Source: Ashinkailepas kermadecensis (taxonomy: Eukaryota; Arthropoda; Thecostraca; Neolepadidae). Taken from it: DNA of 64,000 nt. The notes beneath the pieces are model-generated. The model was not told the origin of the DNA, ran no database searches, and saw only the letters and a list, made by a program, of their open reading frames with translations. Both the position numbers and the translations under genes were made by a program. The stretch covers positions 1 to 64,000 of the forward strand of contig JAOTOM010004632.1 of the NCBI GenBank assembly GCA_034440615.1, in the 5' to 3' direction. Below, piece after piece: positions 37,011 to 49,719 of the stretch; within the stretch, counting starts at the first letter, position 1; every line of letters starts with the position of its first letter.

Positions 37011-38040
37011 CAGTGGCGTACCGAAGGTGGGGGGAATTAGGGACGGTTGCTCCCCCTGAGGGATTGGGGTCCCCAAGAATCGCGCTGGGGTTCGGAAAAA
37101 TTGTGCCAGGCTCCCTAAAAATCCCGCTGGGCCCCTACAAATTTCACCATAGCTCCTAAAAATCACATTGGGGGCCAACAAGTCGCGCAGCGGCCGATAA
37201 AATGACGCTGAGAGCCCCAGAAATCGCACCGGGCCCATAAAATACATTGAGTGCCCAAAAAGTTGCGCAGGGACCCCTGAAAATGACACTGTGACACCGA
37301 AAACCGCACCAGGCCACTGAAAATCACATTGGAGACCCCAAGAAGTAAGACCGGCACCTGAAAATGCCGCTGGGGATAAAAACATTTGCGCCGAGATTCA
37401 GAAAAGTCGCGCCGGAGTCCCCGAAAATCACACTGGGTCTTCAAAAGGTCGGGTCGTGGCCATCGGAAATCACGCTGGGTCCAAGGAAGTCTTGCCGGGA
37501 CCCCTGATAATGACGCTGGGGCGCAAGGACGGGCCAGGTCCCTGGAAATCGCGCTGAGGCCCCCAAAAGTCGGACCGGGGCCCCTGAAAATCAAGCAGGA
37601 GGCCTCAAAAGTTCGCACCTGGGCCCATGAAAATTACGCTGGTGACCCAAAAAAGTAGTGCCCGTGTCCTTGAAAAGCACGATGGCCACAAAAAGACGGG
37701 CTGGATCCGTTGTGCAACAGCAGTGGCTTAACGAAGAGGAAAATGCCCCATCCCTCCTGAACGGGTGGGTTCCCAAGAATCGCGCCGGGATCCACAAAAA
37801 TCGCCCTGGGGCCCCATATATTCGCACCGAGGGCTCCAAACAAATGCAACGAGCATAAAATACTCGCACCGTGCCCGAAAACTTGCGCCGGGGCCACCGA
37901 AAATCGCGCTGGGTCCCAGCAAAGTGCAACGCTCCCAGCGAACTCGCACTGAGCCCCCGAAATATCGCGTCTGAGACCCAAAATTTCCGTCGATAGTCCC
38001 CAAAATCTGGTAGGGTCATCAAAAGTTTCCCTCGGGGATC
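37011..38040 (+). repeat. GC-rich ~21-bp degenerate array, copy 3 (inverted)
   Basis: Starts CAGTGGCGTACCGAAGGTGG, then GGGGCCCC-rich blocks alternating with AAAATCGCGCTGGG-type blocks: the inverse complement of copies 1 and 2. A second internal start-like word, CAGTGGCTTAACGAAGAGG, lies at 37,716. Open frames on both strands are array artefacts. Confidence 0.75.
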
Positions 38041-38159
38041 CTTTTCACTTTATAAATGACTAAGTATAATTTTGCGTTGATCATGGTCAGGTAGCTGAGC
38101 CTGGTGGTGGTGGTGGGGGGGGGACACGAAATAAATTGAGGGGGACAAATCGCCACTTT

Positions 38160-38460
38160 TCATAAATTGGGGAACATATCCCTGCCCCCCCCCTCCCCCG
38201 GTGGCTACACCCATGCAAGGGGGCACGGGAAGCATGTGCCCTCACTTCCACAGACATGAGGTGCCACTCGGACTAGGAAAAGACGCTCTTCCAGGACGCT
38301 GGATCGCACATCCCATGAAATTGTTAACCGAGGGTTCCCCTCTGAGTACAAAAGATTACCTTCCAAAAACACCCGAATGCACCATCCCGTCCCCTTCAAA
38401 TTTTATCCATCAGTGGCGCCCCTCCAAACGAGCCTCCTCAAAACTCATGGATCCGCCTCT
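38160..38460 (-). mobile_element. inverted transposon-end debris
   Basis: GGCTACACCCATGC (38,204-38,217) is the inverse of GCATGGGTGTAGCC at 36,637, and TGGATCCGCCTCT closes the block at 38,460. This looks like a relative of the element end at 36,617 in opposite orientation. Confidence 0.4.
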
Positions 38461-38462
38461 AA

Positions 38463-38515
38463 CCTTGGTGTTCCTTGAGGAACACCAAGGAACGCCCCAG
38501 GAATTCCTGGGCGTT
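38463..38515. other. two adjacent palindromes
   Basis: 38,463-38,490 is a perfect inverted repeat (13-bp arms starting CCTTGGTGTTCCT, 2-base loop). It is followed directly by 38,491-38,515, a near-perfect palindrome centred on GGAATTCC with AACGCCC/GGGCGTT arms. Confidence 0.85.
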
Positions 38516-38637
38516 ACTAGCTTGCTACCTAGCTGAGGTACTCCTGGGGCTACTTCTACTAATAACTGGTGGTGGCCTATCTATAAAAAGAAATACAAAA
38601 AAGGTGCAGCCAATTGTACAGAACTGGAGGTATGAAG

Positions 38638-38639
<2 letters not shown>

Positions 38640-38714
<75 letters not shown>
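38640..38714. repeat. (TA)n microsatellite
   Basis: About 37 uninterrupted TA units. Confidence 0.97.
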
Positions 38715-38718
<4 letters not shown>

Positions 38719-39041
38719 CATCCTAAGGCATTCCTAAGCTGGCTGTCATAACTTTTGAACAGCTGGCTATAGGAAAGCCCAATGTCAATCCAGCCTATAA
38801 TAGTGCGTGTAGCGAAATAGGATAGGCTGCTGCACACGAAACATGGGTAGACATTAAAAGAAAAAAACATCCCGCCCTTGAAATGTCTAGCTCGGCACCT
38901 GACCGCGGTAACATTGCGCCACGTATGTCGGATGAGTTTCTGCATTCCTGTCAGAATACACTTGCCCTCCAGCAGACGTTTTATTTTTGCACCTGTCGAA
39001 TCCAGGTCGGATCGATGCACGCCAATGCCACAGTTAGCGGC

Positions 39042-39240
39042 GGCGTGGGCTGCATCAGAGTCAGAGTCAGTGTCGGCGTGGGCATAGTCAGTGTCGGCGA
39101 GTCAGAGTCAGAATCGGGGTGGGCTGCATCAGAGTCAGAGTCAGAGTCGGCGTGGGCTGCGTCTGAGTCAGAGTCAGAGTCGCGTAGGCTTCATCAGAGT
39201 CAGAGTCAGAGTTGGCGTGGGCTGCATGAGAGTGACATTT
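39042..39240. repeat. ~33-bp minisatellite rich in GAGTCA
   Basis: GGCGTGGGCTGC-type words recur at 39,042, 39,075, 39,116, 39,149, 39,182 and 39,214, separated by (CAGAGT)n. Open frames of Ser-Glu or Ser-Gln repeats are artefacts. Confidence 0.8.
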
Positions 39241-40780
39241 CTATGCTACTTGAAGATATCAATTCAATTCAATCAATCAATATTAATTGAAGATATCAAT
39301 CTTCAACGTGGTCAGAATTGTAACTATCTACAGATCAGACATCTAAACTAATTTAAAACCTATCGACCTATTCCTTCCTTGCCAGCCATGTAAAAAGTTG
39401 CGCAATTTTTGTTTGGCATTCGGCACTATCCATACTTTATATTCGCACTCATATTATAATTCCCTCCGACTTGGCTGTCAGACAAATCACAAGGATGAGA
39501 CTTCCCAAAATGATTGGTATTGCCAATACAAATTTTGAGATCATTCTATCCATGCATCACCATATGTCTGATTTTCAATTTCGAAATTATTGGTGTAGTA
39601 TTGGCAACACTAAAAGGACACAAAGGAGCAATGTAGCTGATTCACCATTTGATCAGATCAGTTCACCCTGATGAGGAGCAATGCTGTTCAAAGACAGGTT
39701 GTAGAAGACTGTAATATGATTATGCGGAATATAATTGTCTTGAAAAGGTCGCTAAAACCTTGACACACGGAAACATCTCTGGACATTTGGAGCTATAGTA
39801 CTATTCAACTTATGCTGGATAAACGCATTGTTTGTGCATTGCCTATGGTGTTTGTGCAATATGGCACTATTGTGCAACCGTCATTTTCATGTATGATGTT
39901 TCAACTTTGTCCATCATCTAATGAGAAACGCAAACAGATTGCAAGGTACCTATGCATAGCTCGCCCTGCAACCAACAGCATGCCTCATTGATAGCCCATC
40001 ACAGCTATTCAAACGAAGTGGATGAGAGAGGCAAGTAATCAATAACAGGCCTCGCTGATAACCAATCACAGCTACTCAGAGGGTGAGCGAATGAAGAGAG
40101 CAAACGCACACAGGCGGTCTTGCAGATGAGACAAATTCAGCCTCCATATTGTTTGTTTGTTTGCGTGGGCTTCAATGATTTCTTCTGATTCAGGGCACTG
40201 ATTATGTCAAGCTGCATGTCAAGTGAATTTGATACCCTGGTTAGGCTATGCTAGAAGGAACCAAATTGTACAGTTTCTGACCCATAAGGCTATTGAAATA
40301 AACTAAAAGGCTGACCCATAAAGCTATATAAAAACTATTGTGGCATGATACCTTTGATTTGGTTACGTAAATACAACTGTGTATGAAGGTATATCGTCGG
40401 CACAAAGGATAGCGAACCAAGAATAAAGTTCAACAAAAAGTACGCGAGCGAGATGATTTCTGAATGCATGGTCACCACAATCCAAAGGAACATCAAACCT
40501 GACACGGTCCCAATAACCACGTGAGCACATGAAGTTGAACTGTTATGGGCACCTCAGTGTTCCGCAAGTTGACTAATCCTAGCCTCTCAGGCTTTTTCTG
40601 GATGGGTTTTCGCCGCAAACCAAATATGACCCATCCTGACCCCCCTCCCCACCACCACCACCACCACGTGAGCATGTGCAATTCATCAGCTGCCGCCAGG
40701 TGTCAAGGTGGAAACACGTCGGTGTGGAGCTCCTACTTGCCAGATAAGTCGTTGCAGAACCGGGCAGTATACTAGGCTAA
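39241..40780. other. no identifiable feature
   Basis: Anonymous sequence. A (CCA)n tract lies near 40,650. No gene recognised. Confidence 0.3.
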
Positions 40781-41176
40781 ACTGTGGATAGGTATTTAGC
40801 AATTACTTCTGTGCATATATTGACATAGTTTTTATCTCATAGTTTCTTTTTTAACAATCAGATTATACTATTTCTACCTAGCGAGGCTGCCCAGGGCAAC
40901 CTAATTTTGTCTTTAGGTTATTGTCTGTCTTTGTCTAGGGTATCAGTGTTTTCAGCTATTTATTTCATTTTTGGCAGTTGTTTAGCGAGTGATTTCTTCT
41001 TTCTTTAAAACCACAGTCAACTTTCTGCACAGCGATTACATTGTAAGTGCTGCATAGTTAGGAACTAGCATACACCTAAGCTTTGTCAGTTATTGTGCCT
41101 GCTCTGTTATTTTGTAAATCATTTTGCAGCAAGTTACTTTTCAATCTAAATCTAGGAATAAGCTGCAGCCTTTAGG
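40781..41176 (+). mobile_element. probable 5' untranslated region of the CR1 LINE
   Basis: Sequence directly upstream of ORF1. The 5' boundary cannot be fixed without other copies; CR1 copies are commonly 5'-truncated. Confidence 0.4.
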
Positions 41177-42124
41177 ATGGTTAATACCAAGATGCAGGCA
41201 CTGGAGGAGGAGGTTAGGGGCCTTAAGGCAGAGCTTTCCAAGCTCAAAGCTTCCCTTGCTGCACAGGGCAGGCAAGAAAAGGCAACATGTAGGGGTCAGT
41301 CTGTAGCAGGGGCATCCTATGCCCAGGTGGTCACAGGCCACCAGGTAACTGAAGCTTCCCCTGCTGTGGAGGTGGCAGGGATATCTGAAGAGAGAAGTGT
41401 TCCTAGTGGACAGAAGATTTCTAGTTGTAGTTCACAGGAGGGGCAGTGGTTTAAAGTCAGGGGGTGGAGGATTTGGAGGCGTGAGCCTAAGCAAGGGGGC
41501 AGTGAGTGGCAGATGGTAGGTGGTAGGAGTGGGAGGCAACCTAGTCAAGCAGCTCAACAGGCAGGTGTAGTAACATCAAATAAGTTCCAGGCATTGGAGG
41601 ACTGCCCCCAGGATAGCAGCAAGGAGAAAGTGCTAGTCGTAGGAGACTCTCGTGTGCGGCATTTAGATAGGGTATTCTGTAAAGGTCGTAGAGGCAGAAG
41701 GTGCATCACCAGGCTTGGTGCCAAGGTGAAATACCTGGTCCCAGTGGTGGCACAGGCCACCAGTGAGAACCAGTTTAGTGCAGTTGTAGTGCAGGTAGGA
41801 GTGAATAACACAGGTCCTGCTAGGAGTGAGGAGCTGCTGCAGGACTACAGGGCCCTTCTGGCCACACTGAAGCAAAGCAATAGCAGAGTTATTGTGACAG
41901 CTATTCTGCCTAGGGCTGGAGTCTCTCCTGAGTGGAGCTCTAGGGCACTGGCAGCCAATGCCAGGGTAGGTAGGCTCTGCAATGAGTTAGGTTTGACCTT
42001 TGTTGACAAGTGGTGTAGGTTTTATGGCTCATGGGGCCTCTATCAGAGGGATGGCCTGCACTTCTCCGAGAAGGGGGTGCAAGTGTTAAGCAAAGTATTT
42101 GAACATGTCCTTCAGGGAAACTAG
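41177..42124 (+). CDS. CR1 LINE ORF1: coiled coil plus SGNH esterase-type protein
   Basis: Intact 315-codon frame. Residues about 5-32 form a heptad-like coiled coil (ALEEEVRGLKAELSKLKASL). About 40-145 is a low-complexity, Gln/Ser/Gly-rich linker. About 150-312 is an SGNH-hydrolase (esterase) domain with GDSRVRHLD (block I, Ser at 158), VGVNN (208-211, block III) and DGLHFSEKG (292-300, block V with the catalytic His). Known: some CR1/L2-clade elements encode such an esterase-like ORF1 with RNA-binding or membrane-associated roles. The frame stops 8 bases before the ORF2 start, so reinitiation may be used. No disabling mutation was seen, in contrast to ORF2. The start Met is the first in frame. 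Confidence 0.85.
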   Translation: MVNTKMQALEEEVRGLKAELSKLKASLAAQGRQEKATCRGQSVAGASYAQVVTGHQVTEASPAVEVAGISEERSVPSGQKISSCSSQEGQWFKVRGWRIWRREPKQGGSEWQMVGGRSGRQPSQAAQQAGVVTSNKFQALEDCPQDSSKEKVLVVGDSRVRHLDRVFCKGRRGRRCITRLGAKVKYLVPVVAQATSENQFSAVVVQVGVNNTGPARSEELLQDYRALLATLKQSNSRVIVTAILPRAGVSPEWSSRALAANARVGRLCNELGLTFVDKWCRFYGSWGLYQRDGLHFSEKGVQVLSKVFEHVLQGN

Positions 42125-42132
42125 ATAATGGG

Positions 42133-45100
42133 GTGGGGAGGGAAGAAGTGGCATTGCCATCTCAGGGATATGCCAATAGTGACAGCATAGGCAATGGAAC
42201 CTCACAGTCAGCAAATAGGGATAGCAGTAGATCAATGGGCAGAGTGGTAGCTCATCCAGAGATGATAGAGCTACTCAACATGAAAAAGCCAAAGAGGGTT
42301 ATGGAACTTTTGTTGGATGCTGGAAATTTTGTTGGATGGAAGTGTATGATGCTTAATGCTCAGAGCATTCGATCCAAATTTGATGAGTTCAAGTGTTATG
42401 TTGCTGAGGAGAAACCAGATTTTGTTTGCATTACTGAGGCATGGGTCAGTGAGGGATGTTTTGGGGATAACTTGCAGGACTATGAGATCCAGGGATACAA
42501 TATGTTTTCATGCAACAGGGGTCCAGCAGTGAAAAGGGGTGGTGTAATGCTCTATGTGAATAGCTTATACAGTTCTCAAAAAGTAGCAGATGGGGTAAAA
42601 AATGTGTCTGTGGAGTCCATTTGGCTTGATGTTGCTGTGGGAAAAGGCAACAGCAATAAACTGAGGATAGGAGCTTTGTATCAATCAGGAACCTTGCCAC
42701 ATTCTCAGCAACTGGAGCTCGATAAGGTGATTTGTGAGGAAATCAGTAGAAACTTTCAGAGGAAATGCCTTATTTTTGGTGACTTTAATCTAAAAGGATA
42801 TGACAATGTTGGTGTTGGCTCCCCATCATGTAAACTGTTTAGGAAATGCCTTAAAGAGGACTTGTTCTTACACCAGTTTGTAACGGAACCAACCAGGCAG
42901 GGCTCATTCTTGGACCTTGTCTTCTCAGATTTAAGTGATTTAGTTCAAGACTTGACTGTAGGAGAAACTCTGGGAAGAAGTGACCATAACATAGTGAGAT
43001 TCAAGGCACAAGTAGCAGGGACAATCAAGGATAATTTGACAAAGATTCCAAATTTTAACAGGGCAGACTTTGACTGCATGAGAGAGGCTTTAAGTGCCAT
43101 CAAATGGGAAGAATAATTATTTGATTTAAATGCCTGTGAAATGTGGGAAAAGTTCAAATCTTACTTGAGGGAAATTCAGATTAGACACGTCCCCCAAAAG
43201 CAAAGGCGCAAAACAAGGGTAGGAAAGCCAGCATGGCTTACACCAGATTTGATGAAAGCAATTAAGGCTAAGAAAGATGCATTTAGAGTATTTAAGGAAA
43301 CTTCAAATATCGTAAATCTAAGGTCGTATAAAAAGCTAGAGATCTGTGAAGCAGAAAACTAGAGCAGCAAAGCGAGCAAAAGAATTGGATTTGGCTAGGA
43401 ACTGTAATGGGGACAGTAAAACGTTCTTTAGTTTCTACAAGCTAAGTAAAGTTTCAAGCACAATTGGTCCACTGGAAGTAAATGGGACTATATTGAGTGA
43501 GGATGGTGAGATGGTTGAGGAGTTGAGCAAGCAGTTTAAATCAGTGTTACAGTGGAGGATGTGACTAATCTGCCAACCGTGAACCACAGTTCAGTGACAG
43601 GTGATCAGATACACGATGTTGATTTCATGGATAGTGTTTTCAATTATATCAGAAAAATAAAGCCAAACAAGGCAGCAGGACCTGATGGAATTTATGCTAG
43701 GGTATTGCGGGAAGCTGAAAAGGAACTGGCAATTCCACTTAGTATAATATTTTGTAGATCAGTTTCACAAAATGAAATTCCAACAGATTGGAAAAGGGCA
43801 AATGTAGTTCCTATTTTCAAGAAAGGAGAAAGAGGGAAAGTTGAAAACTGTACGCCAGTAAGCCTCACATCCCTAGTCTGCAAGGTACTCGAATCAATTA
43901 TCAAGGATAGAATATTTAGTTTTCTGGAAGGAAACAGATTGATTCAAGATACTCAACATGGGCTTAGCAAAGGGCGATCGTGTCTCACAAATCTCTTGGA
44001 CTTTTTGAATTTTGCTACAGAACAATTTGATCAGGGAAATCAGTTTGATGTAGCATATCTTGACCTTAGTAAGGCCTTTGACAAGGTGCCCCATAAACGG
44101 TTAATTATGCAGCTTCAGGTCCATGGTATTGCAGGTAGCATCCTAAAATGGATAGAGTTGTGACTTTCAGATAGACAGCAAAGAGTGATGCTAAATGGTA
44201 CAAAGTCATCATGGCAAAATGTTCTTAGTGGAGTCCCCCAGGGGTCGGTACTGGGGCCACTATTGTTCATCATATATGTGAATAGCATTACATGTGGCAT
44301 AAGCAGTAAGGTTTTTAAATTTGCGGATGATTTGAAGATATTTAGGGCAATAACAGGGCACAATGAGCAGGTTTTGCTGCAGAAAGACTTAGACGAGCTT
44401 GTGAAGTGGTCCAAAAAATGGCAAATGAAGTTTCATTTTGATAAATGCAAAGTCATGCATGTAGGTAGGCAGCATATGAAGGCTCCATACTTGATGGGTG
44501 GCCAAGTACTATCTATGACCCAGCAGGAGAAGGACTTAGGTGTTATTTTGAACACAAAATTGGGGGCATCAGAACGGACCAAAGAAGCCAGGAAGAAGGC
44601 ACTAAGAATGCTTGGGGCAATACAGAGGAATGTGTCATACAAAAGTGAGGAGGTCATCAGGAAGCTTTACTGTGCATATGTCAGGCCACATTTGGAATAC
44701 TGTGTCCAAGCTTGGTCCCCTAGTTATGAGAAAGATTGTTGGCTTTTAGAGAGAGTACAAAAGAGGGCAATGAAAATGGTTAATGGTATAGGCAACCTGG
44801 CATATGAGGAAAGATTGAAGAAATTGAATATGTTTTCACCTAGATATAGAAAGCTGAGAGGAGATCTAATCGAGGTTTTTAAATTTGTTCATGGTCAGGA
44901 ACAGGGATATCTCAGGGAAATGTTTGAATTTAACAGAAATGATGCAATTAGAGGTCATCAATTCAAAATTAAAGTTAATCACAGCAGGACAAGGTTAAGA
45001 CAGTCTTTCTTCACCAACAGGGTAGTAGAACACTGGAACCAGCTGCCAGGAACAATTGTCAGTAGCAACACACTGAACATCTTTAAAAACGGCATAGACA

Positions 45101-45150
45101 ATCATTATAAGAATAGGGGGCTTGTTTTTCTGCATTCCAGGGAGGGTTGA
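42133..45150 (+). pseudogene. CR1 LINE ORF2: endonuclease and reverse transcriptase, disrupted
   Basis: About 1,000 codons in the start frame. The APE-type endonuclease (residues about 70-300) shows LNAQSIRSKFDEF, ITEAW, GDFNLKGYD and GRSDHNIV. The reverse transcriptase shows KAAGPDGI, DWKRANVVPIFKKG, YLDLSKAFDKVPH, GVPQGSVLGPLLF and KFADDLKIF (catalytic Asp pair present), then a C-terminal region with YVRPHLEYCVQAWSP, typical of CR1/L2 clades. Defects: stop TAA at 43,114; a frameshift near 43,345; a compensating frameshift near 43,546 restoring the original frame; stop TGA at 44,161 in the motif before LSDRQQRV, where Trp is usual. With only four lesions this is a fairly young dead copy. It would need the LINE machinery of other copies to move. 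Confidence 0.9.
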
Positions 45151-45285
45151 TCGACAGATTTGGTGGGCAAGTGGTTCAGTGTCCAAAGTGCTTGTTGCTC
45201 ATAGTTGCACTGGTCTTTTATGTCTTTATATCAGCTATGGCACCCCTGTTTTTCTTCAATAAATATACGCGAATACGAATGCTCG
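45151..45285 (+). mobile_element. CR1 LINE 3' tail
   Basis: The region after ORF2 includes AATAAA at 45,258 and ends near a short direct repeat (ACGCGAATACGAATG). CR1-type elements typically end in short repeats rather than poly(A). The exact end is uncertain. Confidence 0.45.
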
Positions 45286-45469
45286 ATGGATAGTCGCCAC
45301 AGATCAGGCATGAACAGCTCCAGCCACCGGCTGAAGAGAATCGGCGCCTCCGCCCAGCTGACGGCAAGGCTGGCGAATATACAGGATCTCTCCAACCTTC
45401 AGGCGAAGACAACGAGCAATCGGACAGACGGCTTGCGACGCTCACTCCCAACCGTCTGCATCATGCCTT

Positions 45470-45720
45470 TACCGGTAGTCAGTATCGGTAGTAACCCGTC
45501 ATGGATGTAACGTGCCACGTGGTAGCCAGTCACCACGCATAATTCGCAGCAATCGCAACCAGTCACAACGATAACCCATCACAGAGGTAAGCCGTCGCAG
45601 TCGCAATCCGTCACAGAGACAATCCGCCACGGTGGTGACCCGGCACAATTCGGTCCGTTACTGTGACGACTAACTACGGGGTAACCCGCTGCATTAGTAA
45701 CACCTAATTATGACACCCTG
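45470..45720. repeat. degenerate ~15-bp repeats (GTAACCCGTCAC-type)
   Basis: Words such as GGTAACCCGTC, ATAACCCATCAC, CAATCCGTCACAGAG and GTGACCCGGCAC recur at roughly 15-bp spacing. Confidence 0.55.
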
Positions 45721-45933
45721 TCGTAGCACTGGCCCATTTGCTTTGCTTCAGCAAGATAACCTCATGTTTGCTTGAGCCTCATGACTAAGTCCTCGCTCTA
45801 ACCGACGGGGCGATCGGGGCGGCACCAGCGGCCATTATGATGGTATCCCGTGAGAGCACGCAGTTAGCACCGATCGTGGGATGAGTACCTGGCACAAAAT
45901 GTGCTGTGGCTGCACATGACGCCCCGTGAAGCC

Positions 45934-46740
<807 letters not shown>

Positions 46741-48581
46741 TAATGTTAAAAAACACTAATACAGTTACCGGCCATCCTACATTTATTTCGAACTCTCTGC
46801 CATTCAACAAGGCTAATTTTCCTATGCCAATATTGTACCTGTCATTTTCGAAGTACCTGCAATCTCGGAGTACGATCTTTTGATGTAACTACAGCTGGCT
46901 ACAGCGGTAGGTCCCGTTTTCAGCATCATGTCGCTGTACCCGGAAAATGACATTCATGTGCAAAATATTCCAGATGTCCGATAAAAGCGCCAAATTGTGC
47001 AAAGTTCACCTGATTACGGCAAAATTGCAATTGAATAAAAAGCATCACTAAGCTGATTAATCGCTTCAGCAATCACAAATTGCGGTATATCAATCTCATG
47101 CTCGTGCATTTCTATGTCACATGTGAACATAATACAGCATTTGTTAATTCAATTTTGTTTCTATTCGTAAACAAAACGAATACATTTTGTACACAATGAG
47201 CGTCATTGTTCGCGCTCATTTAGCTCATTTCGCGCCCGTTGTGTCATGTCGCTTGAGCGTCATGTCGCTTCCGCTCGCGGGCAACTTTGGACACCATCTC
47301 GCAGCGTTTCAAGTTATAATTTTCTCACTCAGCCGGATCTGCTGGGTTTACTTTTGAGATTCACCAACCTACCCAACAATATTTCTGCTGAAGTACTCCC
47401 CATCTTTGCTCAAAGGAAGTGGTTTGCGGCGATATTCCCGCACTCGGGAAGCTAACCATGCATCTCGCATCGTAGCCGATACTCTCCATTCGTCCTGGGT
47501 CGCAAAGATGTGAAGTCTTTGGTTGGTATCCACGGGGCCTCGGGCTCAGGCCCAGGGACGGATGACGCTTTTTAGTTCTGCTTTTAGCAATGCAATTTGG
47601 TGAATACATCTCATGCGAAATTGCTTTCGCTCTGCATGTATGCTTGAAGGCACATGGCTGTATAAATGTTTGGCTGTGTAAACATTGAAGACAATGCGTC
47701 CATGAGCTAGGACTGATATGCACTGAGATCCGACTTCACCAGCACACACAGCACTTGCTCTCGCTGCCAGTCCAGCGTCCCTTCAGGCACCTTGCATGGC
47801 TACCATTATAAAGGTCATAGTGTGCTTGCCACAGGCATTTCGTTCTTACCTTGCTTACTCTTTCACTCTTGCGTGCTTGTTTGGAGGCATCTGTTCATCT
47901 TCAGAGGATGGCTGAATAATGAATAGTCAAAGTTAAGAAGTTCGAGCGAACGTAGTATTAAGGACATATTTGCACTGGAACGTAGACATATGGATCCATA
48001 TGCAGATATATTCAATTACATTTTAACGAAGAGTTATATTTCTTAAGAAAACAGTACAAACATCTTTTCTGAGGACAATTCAGAAGCAATCGGAAGCGGA
48101 AGCAAACACACAGAATGAGTGCACGCTTCCACCATCAAAGTGCGAATCAATGTTTCCCAACCCGATTTACTGCTTGTTTGGTGGATTTTTGCGACCTATT
48201 TTTAACTCTGGCTTGATGGGCGTTTCATAATCCCTCGCTCTTTGCCTCTCGCTCCATGAATAGGGAGGATCAGATTTGAATTCATCATCGCCATTTTTCA
48301 TCCTCACCAAGTGCACCGGTCCGAACTTACCTTCAGCTACCCTTTTCCTTTCTCTGCTCGGATTAGCCACGATTTCTATTAGTAAGAATACAATAAGTTA
48401 TGCCATTTAGTCATGGATTGCACGAATAAATGTCATTATGATTACGTTTGCAAAGTACAACCAAAGGGCTTAACCCTTGGGCTGTACCATTGCAATTGTC
48501 CACCACTGCTTTAACTGACTTTCTTGAGCCCCTGCTGCTTATTCCTTTTTTAACCTGAAATATTGTTAGCAGGATATACCC
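46741..48581. other. no supported gene
   Basis: A 67-codon minus-strand frame at 48,167-48,370 (MANPSRERKRVAEGKFGPVH...) has exon-like composition and a CTTACTAATAG sequence just upstream that could be a splice acceptor. I do not recognise the protein and give it little weight. Confidence 0.25.
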
Positions 48582-48585
48582 TTAA

Positions 48586-49404
48586 CCCGCGCCGTCTCGG
48601 GGGGGGGGCTCACATGCGCCCCCTAAGGTTTTCCGCGGTTAGTAAAAGAACGGCGCGTGGCAGCGCGCCAAAATTTGGTATACCTTTTTCCACATCAATT
48701 TGACATGTTGTGTCAAAATTTTGAGGTCAGGTCATGTAGGGTCAACGAGTTAGTCAAGGTGAAGTGAGGTCACCTCCAAAAAACGTTCAACCAGTCGTCA
48801 CGCTTTAACGGATGAAGATATTTTAATGAAACTTTCAGCGTTTGCTTATCTTTAGGGAAGAAACAAAATGCAGCAGAGGACGTTTTTCAGTTTTTTGATT
48901 ACTTATTAGTTTTGCATATTTGCCCATTAGAGCTAAAATCGATGATTCTGGCTAAAGTAAGCATTTTTTTATGAGAGCAAGATGACTTCGAACAACATGT
49001 TTCGGTCCGCTCTACCCATTATAAAAATAAAAATTAAAGAACATGGAAAACTCAACATTTTTCAAATAAAAACAAATAGATTTTTGGGTGGGCAAAATTT
49101 TAGGGCCATGGTCGATTTTGCCTTCCTTTTCTGATTCCAAATAATTTCCTTTTTTTCTTCAAATCTCCCCCAAAATGAACTTCCCAGAGCCAAAAACATG
49201 ATGTAAGTCGTGAAAACCTAGGCCCCCTAGTGACGTCACTTTTGGGGGATAAAAATGTGGGGTGGTGTCGGGCCATACTCGTCGAGCGCTATCCGATGAC
49301 ACCTCTTTCGTTTTCGTGCGACGCTTAGTTTGGAGATTAGAAGGGGTTCTATCAACCCCCCCCCGAGACGGGGTGCGAGGAAATGACCGGAAAGACGGGG
49401 AGGG
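48586..49404. mobile_element. piggyBac-type non-autonomous element (MITE), 819 bp
   Basis: Flanked by TTAA on both sides (48,582-48,585 and 49,405-49,408). The left end is CCCGCGCCGTCTCGGGGGGG. The inverse of the right end is CCCTCCCCGTCTTTCCGG, and 24 bases further in is a second match, CCCCGTCTCGGGGGGGGGG. TTAA duplication and CCC...GGG termini are diagnostic of piggyBac. No transposase is present. Contains AGGTCA-type words near 48,722-48,775 and TGACGTCA at 49,231. Confidence 0.8.
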
Positions 49405-49719
49405 TTAATGGGAACCTACCTATTTTCAACAGAAAATACTCTCGTCTGTCGATTCTTGAAAATAGTATCATTCGAGCCGTGGACCAAGACCGCTGGAACA
49501 TTGTTTTGCCACACTTTCGATAAAGGGTTGACTGATAAACTTCAAAGACAAGAGCAACATGTTGATGTTCGTTAGCTGATTTGCAAAGCAGATCGACCTT
49601 TATACCCAGCCTGATTAGCGCAGTTCCTGGAGGTCATTCCCGCATTAAACATCTGGAGGCAATTCCCGCATCGACCAATCAACATTGGATTCTTCGAATG
49701 GGTCCCTTTAGCAATTCTG

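Noticed and set aside
36617..38460. A single transposon bounded by AGAGGCGGATCCA inverted ends
   Set aside because: The flanking 8-mers (GACTCCAT and AACCTTGG) differ, so one insertion is not supported; kept as two separate ends.
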